This document shows positions 1 through 8,617 of a stretch of DNA of 64,000 nucleotides, piece by piece (position 1 is the stretch's first letter; each line of letters begins with the position of its first letter). Under the pieces are notes generated by a model. The model was given only the letters and a program-made list of their open reading frames with translations, was not told the origin of the DNA and searched no databases. Source of the stretch: Candidatus Limnocylindrales bacterium. GTDB lineage: Bacteria > Moduliflexota > Moduliflexia > Moduliflexales > JAUQPW01. The stretch spans positions 38,874 to 102,873 of the forward strand of contig DATMBG010000025.1 of NCBI GenBank assembly GCA_035559535.1, written 5' to 3'. Position numbers and translations under genes: made by a program.

Positions 1-725
1 CCTACGGCGGTACCTCCCAAAGCCAGTTTGTAGAGGTCTGGCAGCACATTTTCCAGACGGTTTAAATTCTCCTCCAGTTGGGCCACATAGCCAGAAAACT
101 CCTGTCCCAGGGTGAGAGGAATAGCATCCTGAAGGTGGGTACGACCGATCTTGATAATCGAAGCAAATTCCTTGGCTTTATCTGCCAGAGCGTCCTTCAG
201 TCCGGTAACTGCTGGAATTAATCGCCGTTTTAACTCCGTAGCAGCCGCAATGTGCATGGCGGTGGGGAAGGTATCGTTGGACGATTGGGACATGTTGACA
301 TGATCATTGGGATGGATGGGATATTTGCTTCCCATTTTCCCACCGGCCAATTCAATGGCCCGGTTGGCAATGACTTCGTTGACGTTCATGTTGGTTTGCG
401 TACCACTTCCTGTCTGCCAAACCCGTAAAGGGAAATGGTCATCGAGCTTGCCTTCAATGACTTCTTCGGCCGCCTGAATAATGAGTCTGGCTTTGTCCGG
501 AGGGAGTTTACCCAGATCTCGATTTACCTCTGCGGCAGCTTTTTTGAGAATCCCAAAAGCCCAAATAATTGGCCTAGGCATGGTATCCTGGCCGATGGCA
601 AAATGAATCAATGAACGCGCAGTTTGTGCTCCGTAATAACGATCTGCGGGTACTTCAATCGCACCCATACTATCGGTTTCAATACGTATGGCCATCTTTG
701 ATGAGGAAGCTTGATCTGACATCAT
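1..725 (-). CDS. fumC: Fumarate hydratase class II, N-terminal part (cut by window edge)
   Basis: Class II fumarase, interconverting fumarate and L-malate in the TCA cycle in the cytoplasm. Only about 241 N-terminal residues of the usual ~460 lie inside the window; the 3' end is before base 1. Family motifs are clear: [12 protein letters not shown] at about residues 106-117 and [14 protein letters not shown] at about 138-151, both substrate-site segments of the fumarase/aspartase superfamily. Two ATG codons are adjacent (725-723 and 722-720) behind a GGAGATGGAGA stretch, so the start is uncertain by one residue. No frameshift is visible in the part present. The C-terminal GSSxMPxKxNP signature, which would separate it finally from aspartase, is outside the window; the N-terminal sequence favours fumarase. 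Confidence 0.93.
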   Translation of the reverse strand, partial: MMSDQASSSKMAIRIETDSMGAIEVPADRYYGAQTARSLIHFAIGQDTMPRPIIWAFGILKKAAAEVNRDLGKLPPDKARLIIQAAEEVIEGKLDDHFPLRVWQTGSGTQTNMNVNEVIANRAIELAGGKMGSKYPIHPNDHVNMSQSSNDTFPTAMHIAAATELKRRLIPAVTGLKDALADKAKEFASIIKIGRTHLQDAIPLTLGQEFSGYVAQLEENLNRLENVLPDLYKLALGGTAV

Positions 726-740
726 TCTCCATCTCCTGAA

Positions 741-769
741 GGGTCCAGGGTCAGGAGTCAGAACTCAGA
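741..769. repeat. Interspersed CAGGAGTCAGAA-type repeat
   Basis: This copy reads as tandem variants of TCAGGAGTCAGAACTCAGA. The same degenerate unit recurs at 901-943, 9832-9900, 25951-25984, 50040-50060, 56905-56935 and 57854-57895, always between genes. Several copies can fold as hairpins. Confidence 0.5.
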
Positions 770-900
770 ACAAAATTCCTCACAGGGGGAAAACCTTTCC
801 TTATGTTTAGATTTTTAACCTGTAGCCAATTGTGAAGGGGAAGTGGAACCCATTCGCCGTTCACTAGGGACTCCTTTCTGATTTCTCAGATCTTAATTTT

Positions 901-943
901 TGACTTCTGACTTCGGACTCCTGACTTCTGACCTCTGGCTTCT
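901..943. repeat. Interspersed CAGGAGTCAGAA-type repeat, opposite orientation
   Basis: Four tandem units of the form GACTTCTGAC/TTCGGACTCC, the reverse complement of the copy at 741-769. The two copies flank the 130-bp spacer between fumC and the end of glk and could pair as a long imperfect hairpin. Confidence 0.5.
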
Positions 944-946
944 AAA

Positions 947-1933
947 CTACAACCCTGAAGCCTGTAAGGCCGCATAACGGGCTGCACCCCATAGGGCCGT
1001 CTTATCGTTCAGAATAACCCGTACCGGAATGGCTTCGAGCAGGGGACTGAGTCGGCCTTTTGCAGTAAATGCCTTCCTGAACAGAGGGCCTTTTAACTTC
1101 GATAGGATCTTGGGTGCAATCCCACCTCCGAGAAAGATACCGGCGGTTGCCATGATTTTCAGGGCGAGGTTACCGGCTTCTGCCCCATAAATGGTTACAA
1201 AGAGATCCAAGGCCTGGATGCATAATCGGCATTTACCGGTCAGGGCAGCCTGTGAGATAACGGTAGAAGGATCCTGCTGGCGCATGGCCTCGGCAATCCA
1301 GGCAATTTCTTGACCACGTCCCGTATCCCGCAAGAATTGGTAAATATTGTACAGGCCGGGCCCTGAGAGGACCCGTTCATAACTGACATGCTCAAATTTT
1401 GTCAGCAGATAACGCAGGAGTTCTATTTCCAGATCATTTTGAGGTGCGAAATCGGTATGACCTCCTTCACAGGCAAAGGGGCGATGTTGTTTGCCATCCC
1501 AGTACAATCCGGCTTCACCGAGTCCGGTTCCGGCAGAGATAACGGCAGCGTTTCCTGTGGCTTCTGGAACCCCTGGGTTGAGAACGACAAAATCCTGGGG
1601 CTTAAGGACGGCGATACCATAGGCATGGGCTTCTAAATCATTGATAAGGTTTACGGTCTCCAAACCCAATGCATGGGCCAGATCCTCGGCTTCCACCACC
1701 CAGGCCAGATTTGGGGTTTCTACACGCCCCTGCCGAACAGGCCCTGCAATGCCAAAGCAGGCCAGGTCAATGGGGAGTTTATGGTCGGAGATAAACGTGG
1801 TTACAATTTCGGTAAGACCTGCATATTCCGGACTGGGATACGTTTTTTCTAGGACCATCTCCAGGCGTCTGTTTCTGACCTTGAAGAAAGCCAGCCGTGT
1901 GGAAGTCCCTCCAATATCCCCTGCAAGAATCAT
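947..1933 (-). CDS. glk: Glucokinase (Glk family)
   Basis: Phosphorylates glucose to glucose 6-phosphate with ATP, feeding glycolysis and the pentose phosphate pathway. The 328-residue product opens with the ATP phosphate-binding loop GDIGGTSTRLAFF, followed by AGPVRQGRVETPN, LINDLEAHAYG, SAGTGLGEAGLY and EGGHTDFAP (the Glu-Gly-Gly-His sugar-binding motif), and ends with GIFLGGGIAPKI. This is the Glk family (PF02685) rather than the ROK family. I chose ATG at 1933 because the family starts MILAGDIGGT and GAGGAAATT sits just upstream; the frame stays open to 1981, but that extension overlaps rpiB. The start lies 7 bp after the rpiB stop, so the two genes are probably one operon linking glucose entry and pentose isomerisation. 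Confidence 0.93.
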   Translation of the reverse strand: MILAGDIGGTSTRLAFFKVRNRRLEMVLEKTYPSPEYAGLTEIVTTFISDHKLPIDLACFGIAGPVRQGRVETPNLAWVVEAEDLAHALGLETVNLINDLEAHAYGIAVLKPQDFVVLNPGVPEATGNAAVISAGTGLGEAGLYWDGKQHRPFACEGGHTDFAPQNDLEIELLRYLLTKFEHVSYERVLSGPGLYNIYQFLRDTGRGQEIAWIAEAMRQQDPSTVISQAALTGKCRLCIQALDLFVTIYGAEAGNLALKIMATAGIFLGGGIAPKILSKLKGPLFRKAFTAKGRLSPLLEAIPVRVILNDKTALWGAARYAALQASGL

Positions 1934-1940
1934 AATTTCC

Positions 1941-2405
1941 TCAAGATTTTGCCTGATCGGCGTAACGCTTTTCCAAGGCACTTACCTTAGCCAATCGCCG
2001 GCAATGCCGTTCCTCTCCACTAAAACTGGCTTTTACATAGGCACAGACTAACTCCCGGGCCATCTCTACCCCGATCACCCGCGCACCCAGCACCAATACA
2101 TTCATATTATCGTGTTCCACGCCCTGATGAGCCGAGTAGGTATCATGACAAAGACCTGCACGAATACCGGGAATCTTGTTGGCTGCCACCGATGCCCCTA
2201 CACCGCTACCACAAATTACAATACCACGATCTGCCTGGCCTTCGAGGAGGGCACGTCCAACCGCCTCGGCATAGTCTGGATAATCAACGGGATCTGAGCT
2301 ATAAGTTCCTAGATCGATCACCTGATAGCTCAATTGAGTCAGAAAAGCTTTTATATTCTCTTTTAGTTCGAACCCTGCATGATCAGCACCTATGGCAATT
2401 CGCAT
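1941..2405 (-). CDS. rpiB: Ribose-5-phosphate isomerase B
   Basis: Interconverts ribose 5-phosphate and ribulose 5-phosphate in the non-oxidative pentose phosphate pathway. The 154-residue length is typical of the RpiB/LacAB family (PF02502). Visible motifs are [13 protein letters not shown] at the N-terminus (substrate-binding Asp and His), [14 protein letters not shown] near residues 64-77 carrying the catalytic-loop cysteine, and [19 protein letters not shown]. It is the first gene of a two-gene unit with glk. Some homologues act as allose- or galactose-6-phosphate isomerases, but the context with glucokinase fits a housekeeping pentose role. Confidence 0.94.
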   Translation of the reverse strand: MRIAIGADHAGFELKENIKAFLTQLSYQVIDLGTYSSDPVDYPDYAEAVGRALLEGQADRGIVICGSGVGASVAANKIPGIRAGLCHDTYSAHQGVEHDNMNVLVLGARVIGVEMARELVCAYVKASFSGEERHCRRLAKVSALEKRYADQAKS

Positions 2406-2578
2406 AGATGTCCTTCATTCCTTCTTCAAAAGGTTAATATCTCCTCCACGGAGATTCCTTGGGTTGCGATTTTTATCCTCTTTCTGAGGATAATATAGTG
2501 ACGAATCCAGTCAAGTGAAAAGTGCCAAGACATTTCTGCCGGATTTCTTCCAAACTTAAAAAATTTTATGAAAATAAC

Positions 2579-2607
2579 TTGATAAAGATAGACTCAAGTT
2601 TTATATT
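2579..2607 (+). promoter_or_regulatory. Sigma-70-type promoter of the Hsp20 gene
   Basis: TTGATA at 2579-2584, a 17-bp spacer and TATATT at 2602-2607, about 60 bp before the hsp20 start. A small inverted pair CTTGA/TCAAG (2578-2582 and 2594-2598) overlaps the -35 and spacer. No CIRCE element (TTAGCACTC-N9-GAGTGCTAA) is present, so control by HrcA is not supported. Confidence 0.55.
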
Positions 2608-2669
2608 ACTAGTAGAATCGAGTTTGAAAGAATAAAAAACTTACCTTTTAAGTGAAGGAGGTAGTAAAG

Positions 2670-3161
2670 ATGGCAATTCAAAGATGGCGTCCATTTTCCG
2701 CTTTAGAATCTTGGGGTTCTTTAGAAAGAGGTTGGGATCCCTTTCGATGGCTTTCTAATGTACAGCGTGAAATGAACCGAATATTTGAGGAAGCTTTTGG
2801 AGATACCGGGTTAGAATCCCTTAGCACCCGGGAATGGAGTCCTGCCGTAGAAGTATACGAAACGAAGGATGAGCTGGTCGTCAGAGCGGAACTTCCTGGA
2901 ATGAAGCAGTCAGATATTGACGTATCGGTAAGTGATGGCAACCTCATCATTCGCGGAGAACGTAAACGGGAAAGTGAGATAAAAGAAGAGAATTACTACC
3001 GAAGCGAATGGACCTATGGAGCCTTCAGACGATCCATTCCACTTCCGGCAGGGACGGATCCCAATAAGATCAAAGCGACTTATCAGAATGGGGTTTTGGA
3101 GGTAAAGTTGCCAAAGCCCGAAGAAGCCAAACCCAAGCAAATCAAAATCAACGTCCAGTAA
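2670..3161 (+). CDS. Small heat shock protein, Hsp20/alpha-crystallin family
   Basis: ATP-independent cytoplasmic holdase that keeps unfolding proteins soluble until Hsp70 or Clp systems act. The 163-residue product has an N-terminal WDPF segment, an alpha-crystallin domain from about residue 50 (WSPAVEVYETKDELVVRAELPG), the conserved GVLEVKLPK strand near the end and an IKI tail matching the I-x-I motif used in oligomer assembly. ATG at 2670 is preceded by GAAGGAGG; an upstream in-frame GTG at 2652 overlaps that ribosome site and is unlikely. It is monocistronic, with its own promoter and a Rho-independent terminator. Confidence 0.93.
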   Translation: MAIQRWRPFSALESWGSLERGWDPFRWLSNVQREMNRIFEEAFGDTGLESLSTREWSPAVEVYETKDELVVRAELPGMKQSDIDVSVSDGNLIIRGERKRESEIKEENYYRSEWTYGAFRRSIPLPAGTDPNKIKATYQNGVLEVKLPKPEEAKPKQIKINVQ

Positions 3162-3169
3162 ACCAAAAG

Positions 3170-3192
3170 CCCCGCTTCCAGCGGGGTTTTTA
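3170..3192 (+). terminator. Rho-independent terminator of hsp20
   Basis: Perfect 7-bp stem CCCCGCT/AGCGGGG around a TCC loop, followed directly by TTTTTAT, 8 bp after the hsp20 stop. Confidence 0.9.
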
Positions 3193-3321
3193 TTTGCATA
3201 CGCCCTAAAAGTCTCTGGAACTTTTTAACAGAGAACCACTCTAATTTTACAAAATCCTCTGATTAAACATAACCTGTACCAGTTTCTTGTGAAAGGATAC
3301 CTAAACGATCTGGTTCTTTCC

Positions 3322-3352
3322 TCGTTTATCCTGAACTGTCAAGGGCGAACGG
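3322..3352. repeat. Degenerate CCTGA..TGTCAAGGGCGAACGG repeat
   Basis: TATCCTGAACTGTCAAGG followed by GCGAACGG resembles a decayed copy of the interspersed TCCTGAGCCTGTCGAAGGACGAACGG sequence that also appears at 26049-26125 and 50689-50757. It lies in the spacer before degP. Confidence 0.35.
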
Positions 3353-3405
3353 ACTACGACAGCTTTATGAAACCTTTCCCTATGAAATTGGTATTACATC
3401 TCTTT

Positions 3406-3539
3406 GTTGTATAACAGAGTCTTCAAGGATCTCTCTGGTACAATTCTGAACGATGGCAATGAACCTTAAAAGGATAAGATTCCTTGCTATCGTTCAGAAG
3501 TACAGGATGAGAAGCTTACGGGTAACTCTGTTATACAAC
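3406..3539. repeat. Nested inverted repeat, MITE-like (134 bp)
   Basis: Perfect 15-bp terminal inverted repeats GTTGTATAACAGAGT (3406-3420) and ACTCTGTTATACAAC (3525-3539) enclose a second inverted pair, CTGAACGATGGCAATGAA against TTCCTTGCTATCGTTCAG (about 3446-3498, 16 of 18 positions matching). There is no coding sequence inside. It fits a miniature inverted-repeat transposable element, or a strong cruciform or RNA hairpin in the leader of the protease gene 40 bp downstream. Confidence 0.7.
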
Positions 3540-3579
3540 CTGCTGGGTTTTTTACCTTTTTAAAAGGAGGCTATAGACC

Positions 3580-5019
3580 ATGTTTAAATCAAAAGCCACC
3601 TGGGTAGTCCTAGGACTCATTTTATTATTTCTGGTGGGGATTCTGGATGTAAAGGTAAAGCCATCCTTACCCTCTTTTGCCGATGAAAGGCAAATCCAGG
3701 ATCTCCAGAAAATGAGTTTTTCTTTTAGAACGGTAGCCAAGAAGGTTACCCCAACGGTTGTTAATATCAGTGTTGTTCAAACTATCAGACCCTCTCAGTT
3801 TGGATTTCGTAACGATCCCTTCCGGGATTTCTTCGGAGATGACTTTTTTGAACGGTTCTTTGGGATTCCCAGAGAATTTAAAAATCGAGGTCTGGGTTCC
3901 GGGGTCATTGTCAGCGAGAAGGGATATATTCTGACCAATAATCACGTAGTCGGCAAGGCTGACGAGATTAAAGTAACCTTAGCCGACAAGCGAGAATTCA
4001 CGGCCAAGGTCGTTGGGACCGATCCTAAATCCGATGTAGCCGTCATCCAAATTAAGGCCAGAGACCTTCCAGTGGCCAGACTGGGAAACTCCGATGATAT
4101 CGAGGTGGGAGATTGGGTCGTTGCCATTGGTAATCCTTTTGGATTGAATCAGACGGTAACTGTTGGAGTCATCAGCGCTAAGGGTCGGGCGAACATGGGT
4201 ATTGCCGATTATGAAGATTTTATCCAGACAGATGCCGCCATCAACCCCGGAAACAGTGGAGGTCCCCTGGTAAACCTGGATGGGGAGGTTATCGGTATCA
4301 ATACCGCTATTTTCAGTCGAAGTGGAGGTTATCAGGGAATCGGTTTTGCGATCCCCATTAATATGGCCAAGAGCATCATGCAAAGTCTGATCGAAAATGG
4401 TAAAATTGTCCGGGGCTGGCTGGGAGTCCAGATTCAACCCGTTACCGAAGATGTGGCCAGGAGTTTCGGTTTAAGTAAAGCAGAAGGAGTTCTGGTCGGG
4501 GATGTAACCAAAGGAAGTCCGGCAGAAAGAGCCGGTTTTAAACGAGGAGATATCATCATCCGGTATGGGAATCGAGATGTCAACGATCCCAATCAACTCC
4601 GGAACATGGTAGCCTCAACTCCCGTTGGAGAGAAAGTCCCCATTGAAATCATTCGGGATGGTCATCACCAGACATTAACCGTGGAGATCGCCGAACTTCC
4701 TGCAGAGATAGCTTCGGCCGGGACTCCAGGAAAAGAAGTCTCCGAACTTGGAATCCAGGTACAGAACTTAACGCCAGACCTGGCTTCCAGACTGGGTTAT
4801 GAAGGAGATCATGGCGTGGTGGTAGTTGAGGTAGAACCCGGTAGCCTGGCCGATGAATCCGGAATTCAACGAGGAGATCTCATTAAAGAGGTTAACCGTC
4901 AAGAAGTCAGAAACCTCAGCGATTATAACCGGGCCATAGCCAAAGCAGGCAAAAGCGATCAAATTCTGTTTTTGATTCGTCGAGGGGACAGCACCTTCTA
5001 TCTGATCCTGAAGCGCTAA
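3580..5019 (+). CDS. degP: DegP/HtrA-type periplasmic serine protease (Do family)
   Basis: Envelope protease and chaperone that degrades or refolds misfolded exported proteins. The 479-residue protein has an N-terminal hydrophobic segment (about 7-24, signal anchor or signal peptide), a trypsin-like domain with catalytic His122 (TNNHVVG), Asp152 (SDVAVI) and Ser226 (INPGNSGGPL), then two PDZ domains (about 275-365 and 385-475), the Do/DegP architecture rather than the single-PDZ DegS form. AAAAGGAGG lies 11 bp upstream of the ATG. The FRDFFGDDFFERFF loop after residue 80 matches the LA-loop region of DegP/MucD proteins. The gene stands alone behind the 3406-3539 repeat, with a palindrome after its stop. 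Confidence 0.95.
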   Translation: MFKSKATWVVLGLILLFLVGILDVKVKPSLPSFADERQIQDLQKMSFSFRTVAKKVTPTVVNISVVQTIRPSQFGFRNDPFRDFFGDDFFERFFGIPREFKNRGLGSGVIVSEKGYILTNNHVVGKADEIKVTLADKREFTAKVVGTDPKSDVAVIQIKARDLPVARLGNSDDIEVGDWVVAIGNPFGLNQTVTVGVISAKGRANMGIADYEDFIQTDAAINPGNSGGPLVNLDGEVIGINTAIFSRSGGYQGIGFAIPINMAKSIMQSLIENGKIVRGWLGVQIQPVTEDVARSFGLSKAEGVLVGDVTKGSPAERAGFKRGDIIIRYGNRDVNDPNQLRNMVASTPVGEKVPIEIIRDGHHQTLTVEIAELPAEIASAGTPGKEVSELGIQVQNLTPDLASRLGYEGDHGVVVVEVEPGSLADESGIQRGDLIKEVNRQEVRNLSDYNRAIAKAGKSDQILFLIRRGDSTFYLILKR

Positions 5020-5036
5020 CTAAACCCCCTTCCTCA

Positions 5037-5063
5037 GAGTATGGGGATATTATCCCCATACTC
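5037..5063. terminator. Perfect 13-bp hairpin after degP
   Basis: GAGTATGGGGATA and TATCCCCATACTC are perfectly complementary around one T, starting 17 bp after the degP stop. No T-run follows, so it may be a transcript-stabilising hairpin or a repeat instead of a true intrinsic terminator. Confidence 0.5.
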
Positions 5064-5306
5064 CCTTGTCCCCCTATCTCTACTTTACACCCCATTTCAA
5101 TACCGACCAGGTAGTAGCTCGTCCAGCAGTTTTTGCTTGACCATTGGACCTTCTTTTGCTATTCTATTTATAACTCTTCATTAACCGGAAATGATCCTTA
5201 GAATCATCCTTAAACAGGACAGCTACAGGAGGTCGTCCCTACAGTTTAAGGGGTGTTTCAAAGGAGAGAGGATAGGGAAGGGACTAAGAATCACCTTTTT
5301 ACGACG

Positions 5307-5795
5307 ATGGAATGGTCAAGAATCCGGTTTGTTGATAAAGAAGGACGGGAGGTAGAGGTGAAGATCCGGGCGAGTCCGCCCGAATCAGCGGTAAAACACC
5401 TGCTATTGGAGGCAGAGTTACCGACCCTGGATATTACGCCTGAAAAGCTGAAAACCTTCTTTGCCTGTGAGGTGGATGGTAAGGTTGAAGGGGTTGTCGG
5501 TCTCGAATTAGAGGGCCCGGTCGGTTTACTTCGATCACTGGTTGTTTCCCCGCGAAATCGGTCGAGGGGACTGGGTTCAGCTCTTGTAACCTACGCTGAA
5601 GAGGTTGCACGGGTTAGGGGTGTCACTTGGCTGTATCTCCTGACCACCACGGCGGAACGCTTCTTTAAACGGTTGGGTTATAAGGTAATCCCGAGGGAAA
5701 TGGCCCCTCCAGAGATTCAACGTACCTCGGAGTTTTCGACCCTCTGCCCGGCCAGTTCAGTGCTCATGGTGAAGCCGTTGTCTGAGGTTGTTTAG
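5307..5795 (+). CDS. GNAT acetyltransferase, ArsN2-like
   Basis: GCN5-related N-acetyltransferase. The run LRSLVVSPRNRSRGLGSALV (acetyl-CoA loop), LYLLTTTAERFFKRLGYKV, TSEF and LCPASSVLM closely follows the ArsN2 family annotated in arsenic-resistance loci, thought to acetylate organoarsenical or phosphinothricin-like amines. No ars genes lie nearby, so the substrate is open. The start is unclear: ATG at 5307 gives 162 residues; an in-frame GTG at 5253 would add 18. Neither has a good Shine-Dalgarno. The core domain starts near LPTLDI, so the shorter form is enough. A small SnoaL-like gene follows 38 bp downstream and may be co-transcribed. Confidence 0.8.
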   Translation: MEWSRIRFVDKEGREVEVKIRASPPESAVKHLLLEAELPTLDITPEKLKTFFACEVDGKVEGVVGLELEGPVGLLRSLVVSPRNRSRGLGSALVTYAEEVARVRGVTWLYLLTTTAERFFKRLGYKVIPREMAPPEIQRTSEFSTLCPASSVLMVKPLSEVV

Positions 5796-5833
5796 CTTTA
5801 CCGTCGGTCGGGTACCCGCAAAGGGGTGCAAGG

Positions 5834-6238
5834 ATGAGGAACAGAAACCGTGACTTAATTCGACGGTTCTACGAGGAGTTATGGAATAGCTTCAATAAGC
5901 GCAAGATTCCTGAGTTACTTACAGATAATATCAAGTTTCGAGGCTCCCTCGGTGAGGAGAAGTTCGGCCACTCCGGATTTGCAGAGTACCTGGATAAAAT
6001 ACAGGCGGCCTTCCCTGATTTTACCAACCACGTGGAAGAGATCATTTCGGAAGACGATGGGGCTTTTGCCAGGCTTACCTACCTGGGTACGATCTTGGGT
6101 ATTCCCCCGACGGGATATCGCGTGGAATATGCCGGTGCGGCAGTCTTCCACTTTTATGGCGAAAAAATAGCAGAAGTATGGGTCCTGGGGGACATCCATG
6201 GGCTACTTCAACAACTTCGAGGATTGGGTTATGTTTGA
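5834..6238 (+). CDS. SnoaL-like / NTF2-fold protein
   Basis: 134-residue protein of the SnoaL-like polyketide cyclase family (NTF2 fold). Typical segments are the N-terminal RNRDLIRRFYEELWN helix, FAEYLDKIQAAFPDF, the IISEDDGAFARLTYLGT strands, and the C-terminal IAEVWVLGDIHGLLQQL. Most bacterial members have no assigned substrate; cone-shaped NTF2 folds bind small hydrophobic ligands. It follows the acetyltransferase at 38 bp on the same strand. Substrate and reaction cannot be read from sequence. Confidence 0.8.
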   Translation: MRNRNRDLIRRFYEELWNSFNKRKIPELLTDNIKFRGSLGEEKFGHSGFAEYLDKIQAAFPDFTNHVEEIISEDDGAFARLTYLGTILGIPPTGYRVEYAGAAVFHFYGEKIAEVWVLGDIHGLLQQLRGLGYV

Positions 6239-6323
6239 GAAAGCAGGCGAGGCGCCTGTGTACCTGCCCGACTAACTTGTTTCCTTGACATACCTTGTAA
6301 AAGGACCAATATTAATGGAGTAG

Positions 6324-6716
6324 ATGGAACTGGATCTATTAGAGTATGTGCTTTATAGTAGCTTAAGCTTATTATTTACCTGGTTGCTTTTCCGAAGAGG
6401 ACCCAGACTTAGAAGTTCAAACGTGAAATTTATCTATTGGACCCCGGTTGTAAGGCGAATTGTTATCCTGGTAGTGGGTTGGTTTTTTTTGATTTTGGGA
6501 GTAGTAGGGTTATTTCTTCCTATACTGCAAGGTTTTCTATTCCTGGCCATTGGGTTAGCGATTCTTTCTAAGGAAAGCGAAACGGCTAACCGAATTCTAA
6601 AATGGCTGAAAAGAAAATATCCCCAACCTTACGCCCGATTTACGCTTCTTAAAAGAAAGATTCTTAAAAGATTCTCCAGGAATTCAATTTCCCATGACCG
6701 AGAGCAAGATAACTAA
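6324..6716 (+). CDS. Small membrane protein, PGPGW/DUF454-like
   Basis: 130-residue protein with one hydrophobic segment at about 5-22 and a hairpin of two (about 46-63 and 66-85) joined by GVVGLFLPILQGFLFLAIGLAILSKE. This matches the small PGPGW-type transmembrane family, although the PGPG turn is replaced by PILQG. A basic tail rich in Lys and Arg follows. Function is unknown. Its last 23 bp overlap the uvrC start in another frame, which suggests translational coupling. Confidence 0.65.
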   Translation: MELDLLEYVLYSSLSLLFTWLLFRRGPRLRSSNVKFIYWTPVVRRIVILVVGWFFLILGVVGLFLPILQGFLFLAIGLAILSKESETANRILKWLKRKYPQPYARFTLLKRKILKRFSRNSISHDREQDN

Positions 6717-8607
6717 ATCGGATAATTTATTCCGGAAGCTTCAACATCTGCCGGATGATCCCGGGGTTTATTTAATGAAGGACGTAGAAGGGCGGATCAT
6801 CTATGTAGGAAAGGCGAGGTCTTTAAAAAATCGAGTACGTTCCTATTTTCAAGAATCCCGTTCCCTCTCTCCGAAAATCGATACCCTGGTCTCTCAAATT
6901 GCAGACCTGGAGTATATTGTCACAGACTCTGAATTGGAAGCTCTCATTCTGGAAGGGACCCTCATCAAGAAACACAAGCCCAAATTTAATGTGGTTCTCA
7001 AAGATGACAAGAATTTTCCCTACCTCAAATTAACTCTGCAGGAGGAGTTTCCTCGAGTTATTGCAGTTCGGAAAATCAAAAAAGATGGAGCCCTTTACTT
7101 TGGCCCTTATATTCCCTCCAATGCCCTGTGGAAGACCTTGAAACTTATCCATAAAATCTTTCCCATCCGCCAATGTACCTATACTATCAGTTTCAATTGC
7201 ATGGAACGGCCCTGCCTGGACTATCAGATTGGGCAATGTATCGGACCTTGTGCGGCCATGTGTACGAAAGAAGAATACGATAGACTGGTTCAAGAGGTTC
7301 GGCTCTTTTTGGAAGGTAAGAAAGAAGATCTGGTTAAAAGTCTTCAGGCCAAGATGGAAGAGAAAGCCGCCAACCTGGAATTTGAACAGGCTGCTAAAAT
7401 TCGGGATCAGATCACGGCTATCCAAAGGGTCATGGAACGTCAGAAGGTCATTTCCATGGGATTTGAAAATCAAGATATCCTGGCCTATGCCGTACAGGGA
7501 GATCTGGTGAACGTTCAGATGTTTTTCATCCGAAACGGGGTAATGGTCGGGCGAAGCGACTTTAACTTAACCCGCTCCGACGAGCTTGAAAAGGCAGAGA
7601 TATTAACCTCTTTCATCAAGCAGTTTTATGCCCGGGAGGTATTCATTCCTGAGGAAATCGTTCTCCCCGAGCCGATTGGTGAGGAGGAAATTCTTTCCGA
7701 GTGGTTATCGCGTCGTAAAGGAAAAAAAGTTAACTTGATAGTCCCTCAACGGGGAAAAAAGAAACGACTTGTCGACATGGCCTTTAAAAATGCGGAACTT
7801 GCCCTGAGGGAAGAAATCGAAATCGGATCCGGAGAAGGTCCCGAGGTTTTAGAGCAACTCCAGAAAAGCCTGGGTCTCAGGAATCTTCCTGTCCGCATTG
7901 AGGCCTTTGATATGTCCAACATTCAGGGGGGCTATGCCGTAGGGTCCATGGTGGTGTGGAAAGATGGAAAAGCTGCCAGATCGGAATACAAAAAGTTTAA
8001 AATTAAATATACCCCCGGACCGGATGATTTTGGAATGATGCGGGAAGTGCTCCGAAGGAGGTATAGTCGGGTTTTAAAGGAGGGTCTTGAACTCCCGGAT
8101 CTTATTGTCATCGATGGAGGAAAAGGTCAATTGAGTGCCGCTTTGGAAGTTTTAGAAGAACTTCGTGTACGCCATCCCGACGTAATCGGTCTTGCTAAGG
8201 CCAAAGGTGTCAAATATTCTGAAACAGATAAGGAAAAAATCTTTCTAAAGCCTGAAGGGGATCCTTTGATTCTGCCCAGGGAATCCAAAGAATTACAGCT
8301 TCTTCAAAGAATTCGAGATGAAGCCCATCGGTTTGCAGTAACGTATCATAGAACGGTGCGGAAAAAGGCAACACTCCATTCGATTCTGGATGAGATTCCA
8401 GGAGTAGGACCTCAGAGGAAGAAAGCCCTTCTGAAGCATTTTGGAAATATTCAAAAGATTCGAGAAGCTTCTGTAGAGGAACTTCTGAAAGTACCTCTCA
8501 TCAACAGAAAACTGGCCGAAACCATCTGGCAGTTCCTTACTTCTACCCCAACCCTCCCCATGGATAGGATAAGAGGGTCCATCCCTCTACCTATAGAGGG
8601 AAGATAG
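6694..8607 (+). CDS. uvrC: Excinuclease ABC subunit C
   Basis: Makes both the 3' and 5' incisions of nucleotide excision repair, acting with UvrA and UvrB. The 637-residue protein has all domains in order: GIY-YIG endonuclease (DDPGVYLMKDVEGRIIYVGKA, about 21-41), the four-Cys region (CTYTISFNCMERPCLDYQIGQC, here split by intervening residues), the UVR domain that binds UvrB (LEFEQAAKIRDQI, about 229-241), the RNase H-like 5' nuclease (IEAFDMSNIQGGYAVGSMV, about 403-421) and C-terminal helix-hairpin-helix motifs (EIPGVGPQRKKALLKHFG). The ATG lies inside the preceding membrane-protein gene. No separate promoter is seen, so it is probably transcribed with that gene and with the small gene downstream. 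Confidence 0.97.
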   Translation: MTESKITKSDNLFRKLQHLPDDPGVYLMKDVEGRIIYVGKARSLKNRVRSYFQESRSLSPKIDTLVSQIADLEYIVTDSELEALILEGTLIKKHKPKFNVVLKDDKNFPYLKLTLQEEFPRVIAVRKIKKDGALYFGPYIPSNALWKTLKLIHKIFPIRQCTYTISFNCMERPCLDYQIGQCIGPCAAMCTKEEYDRLVQEVRLFLEGKKEDLVKSLQAKMEEKAANLEFEQAAKIRDQITAIQRVMERQKVISMGFENQDILAYAVQGDLVNVQMFFIRNGVMVGRSDFNLTRSDELEKAEILTSFIKQFYAREVFIPEEIVLPEPIGEEEILSEWLSRRKGKKVNLIVPQRGKKKRLVDMAFKNAELALREEIEIGSGEGPEVLEQLQKSLGLRNLPVRIEAFDMSNIQGGYAVGSMVVWKDGKAARSEYKKFKIKYTPGPDDFGMMREVLRRRYSRVLKEGLELPDLIVIDGGKGQLSAALEVLEELRVRHPDVIGLAKAKGVKYSETDKEKIFLKPEGDPLILPRESKELQLLQRIRDEAHRFAVTYHRTVRKKATLHSILDEIPGVGPQRKKALLKHFGNIQKIREASVEELLKVPLINRKLAETIWQFLTSTPTLPMDRIRGSIPLPIEGR

Positions 8608-8617
8608 GAGGTCTACC

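Noticed and set aside
3170-3579. Possible short tRNA-like or rRNA-like structure in the 3.2-3.6 kb spacer
   Set aside because: The foldable DNA is an inverted repeat without T-loop or anticodon-arm sequences.
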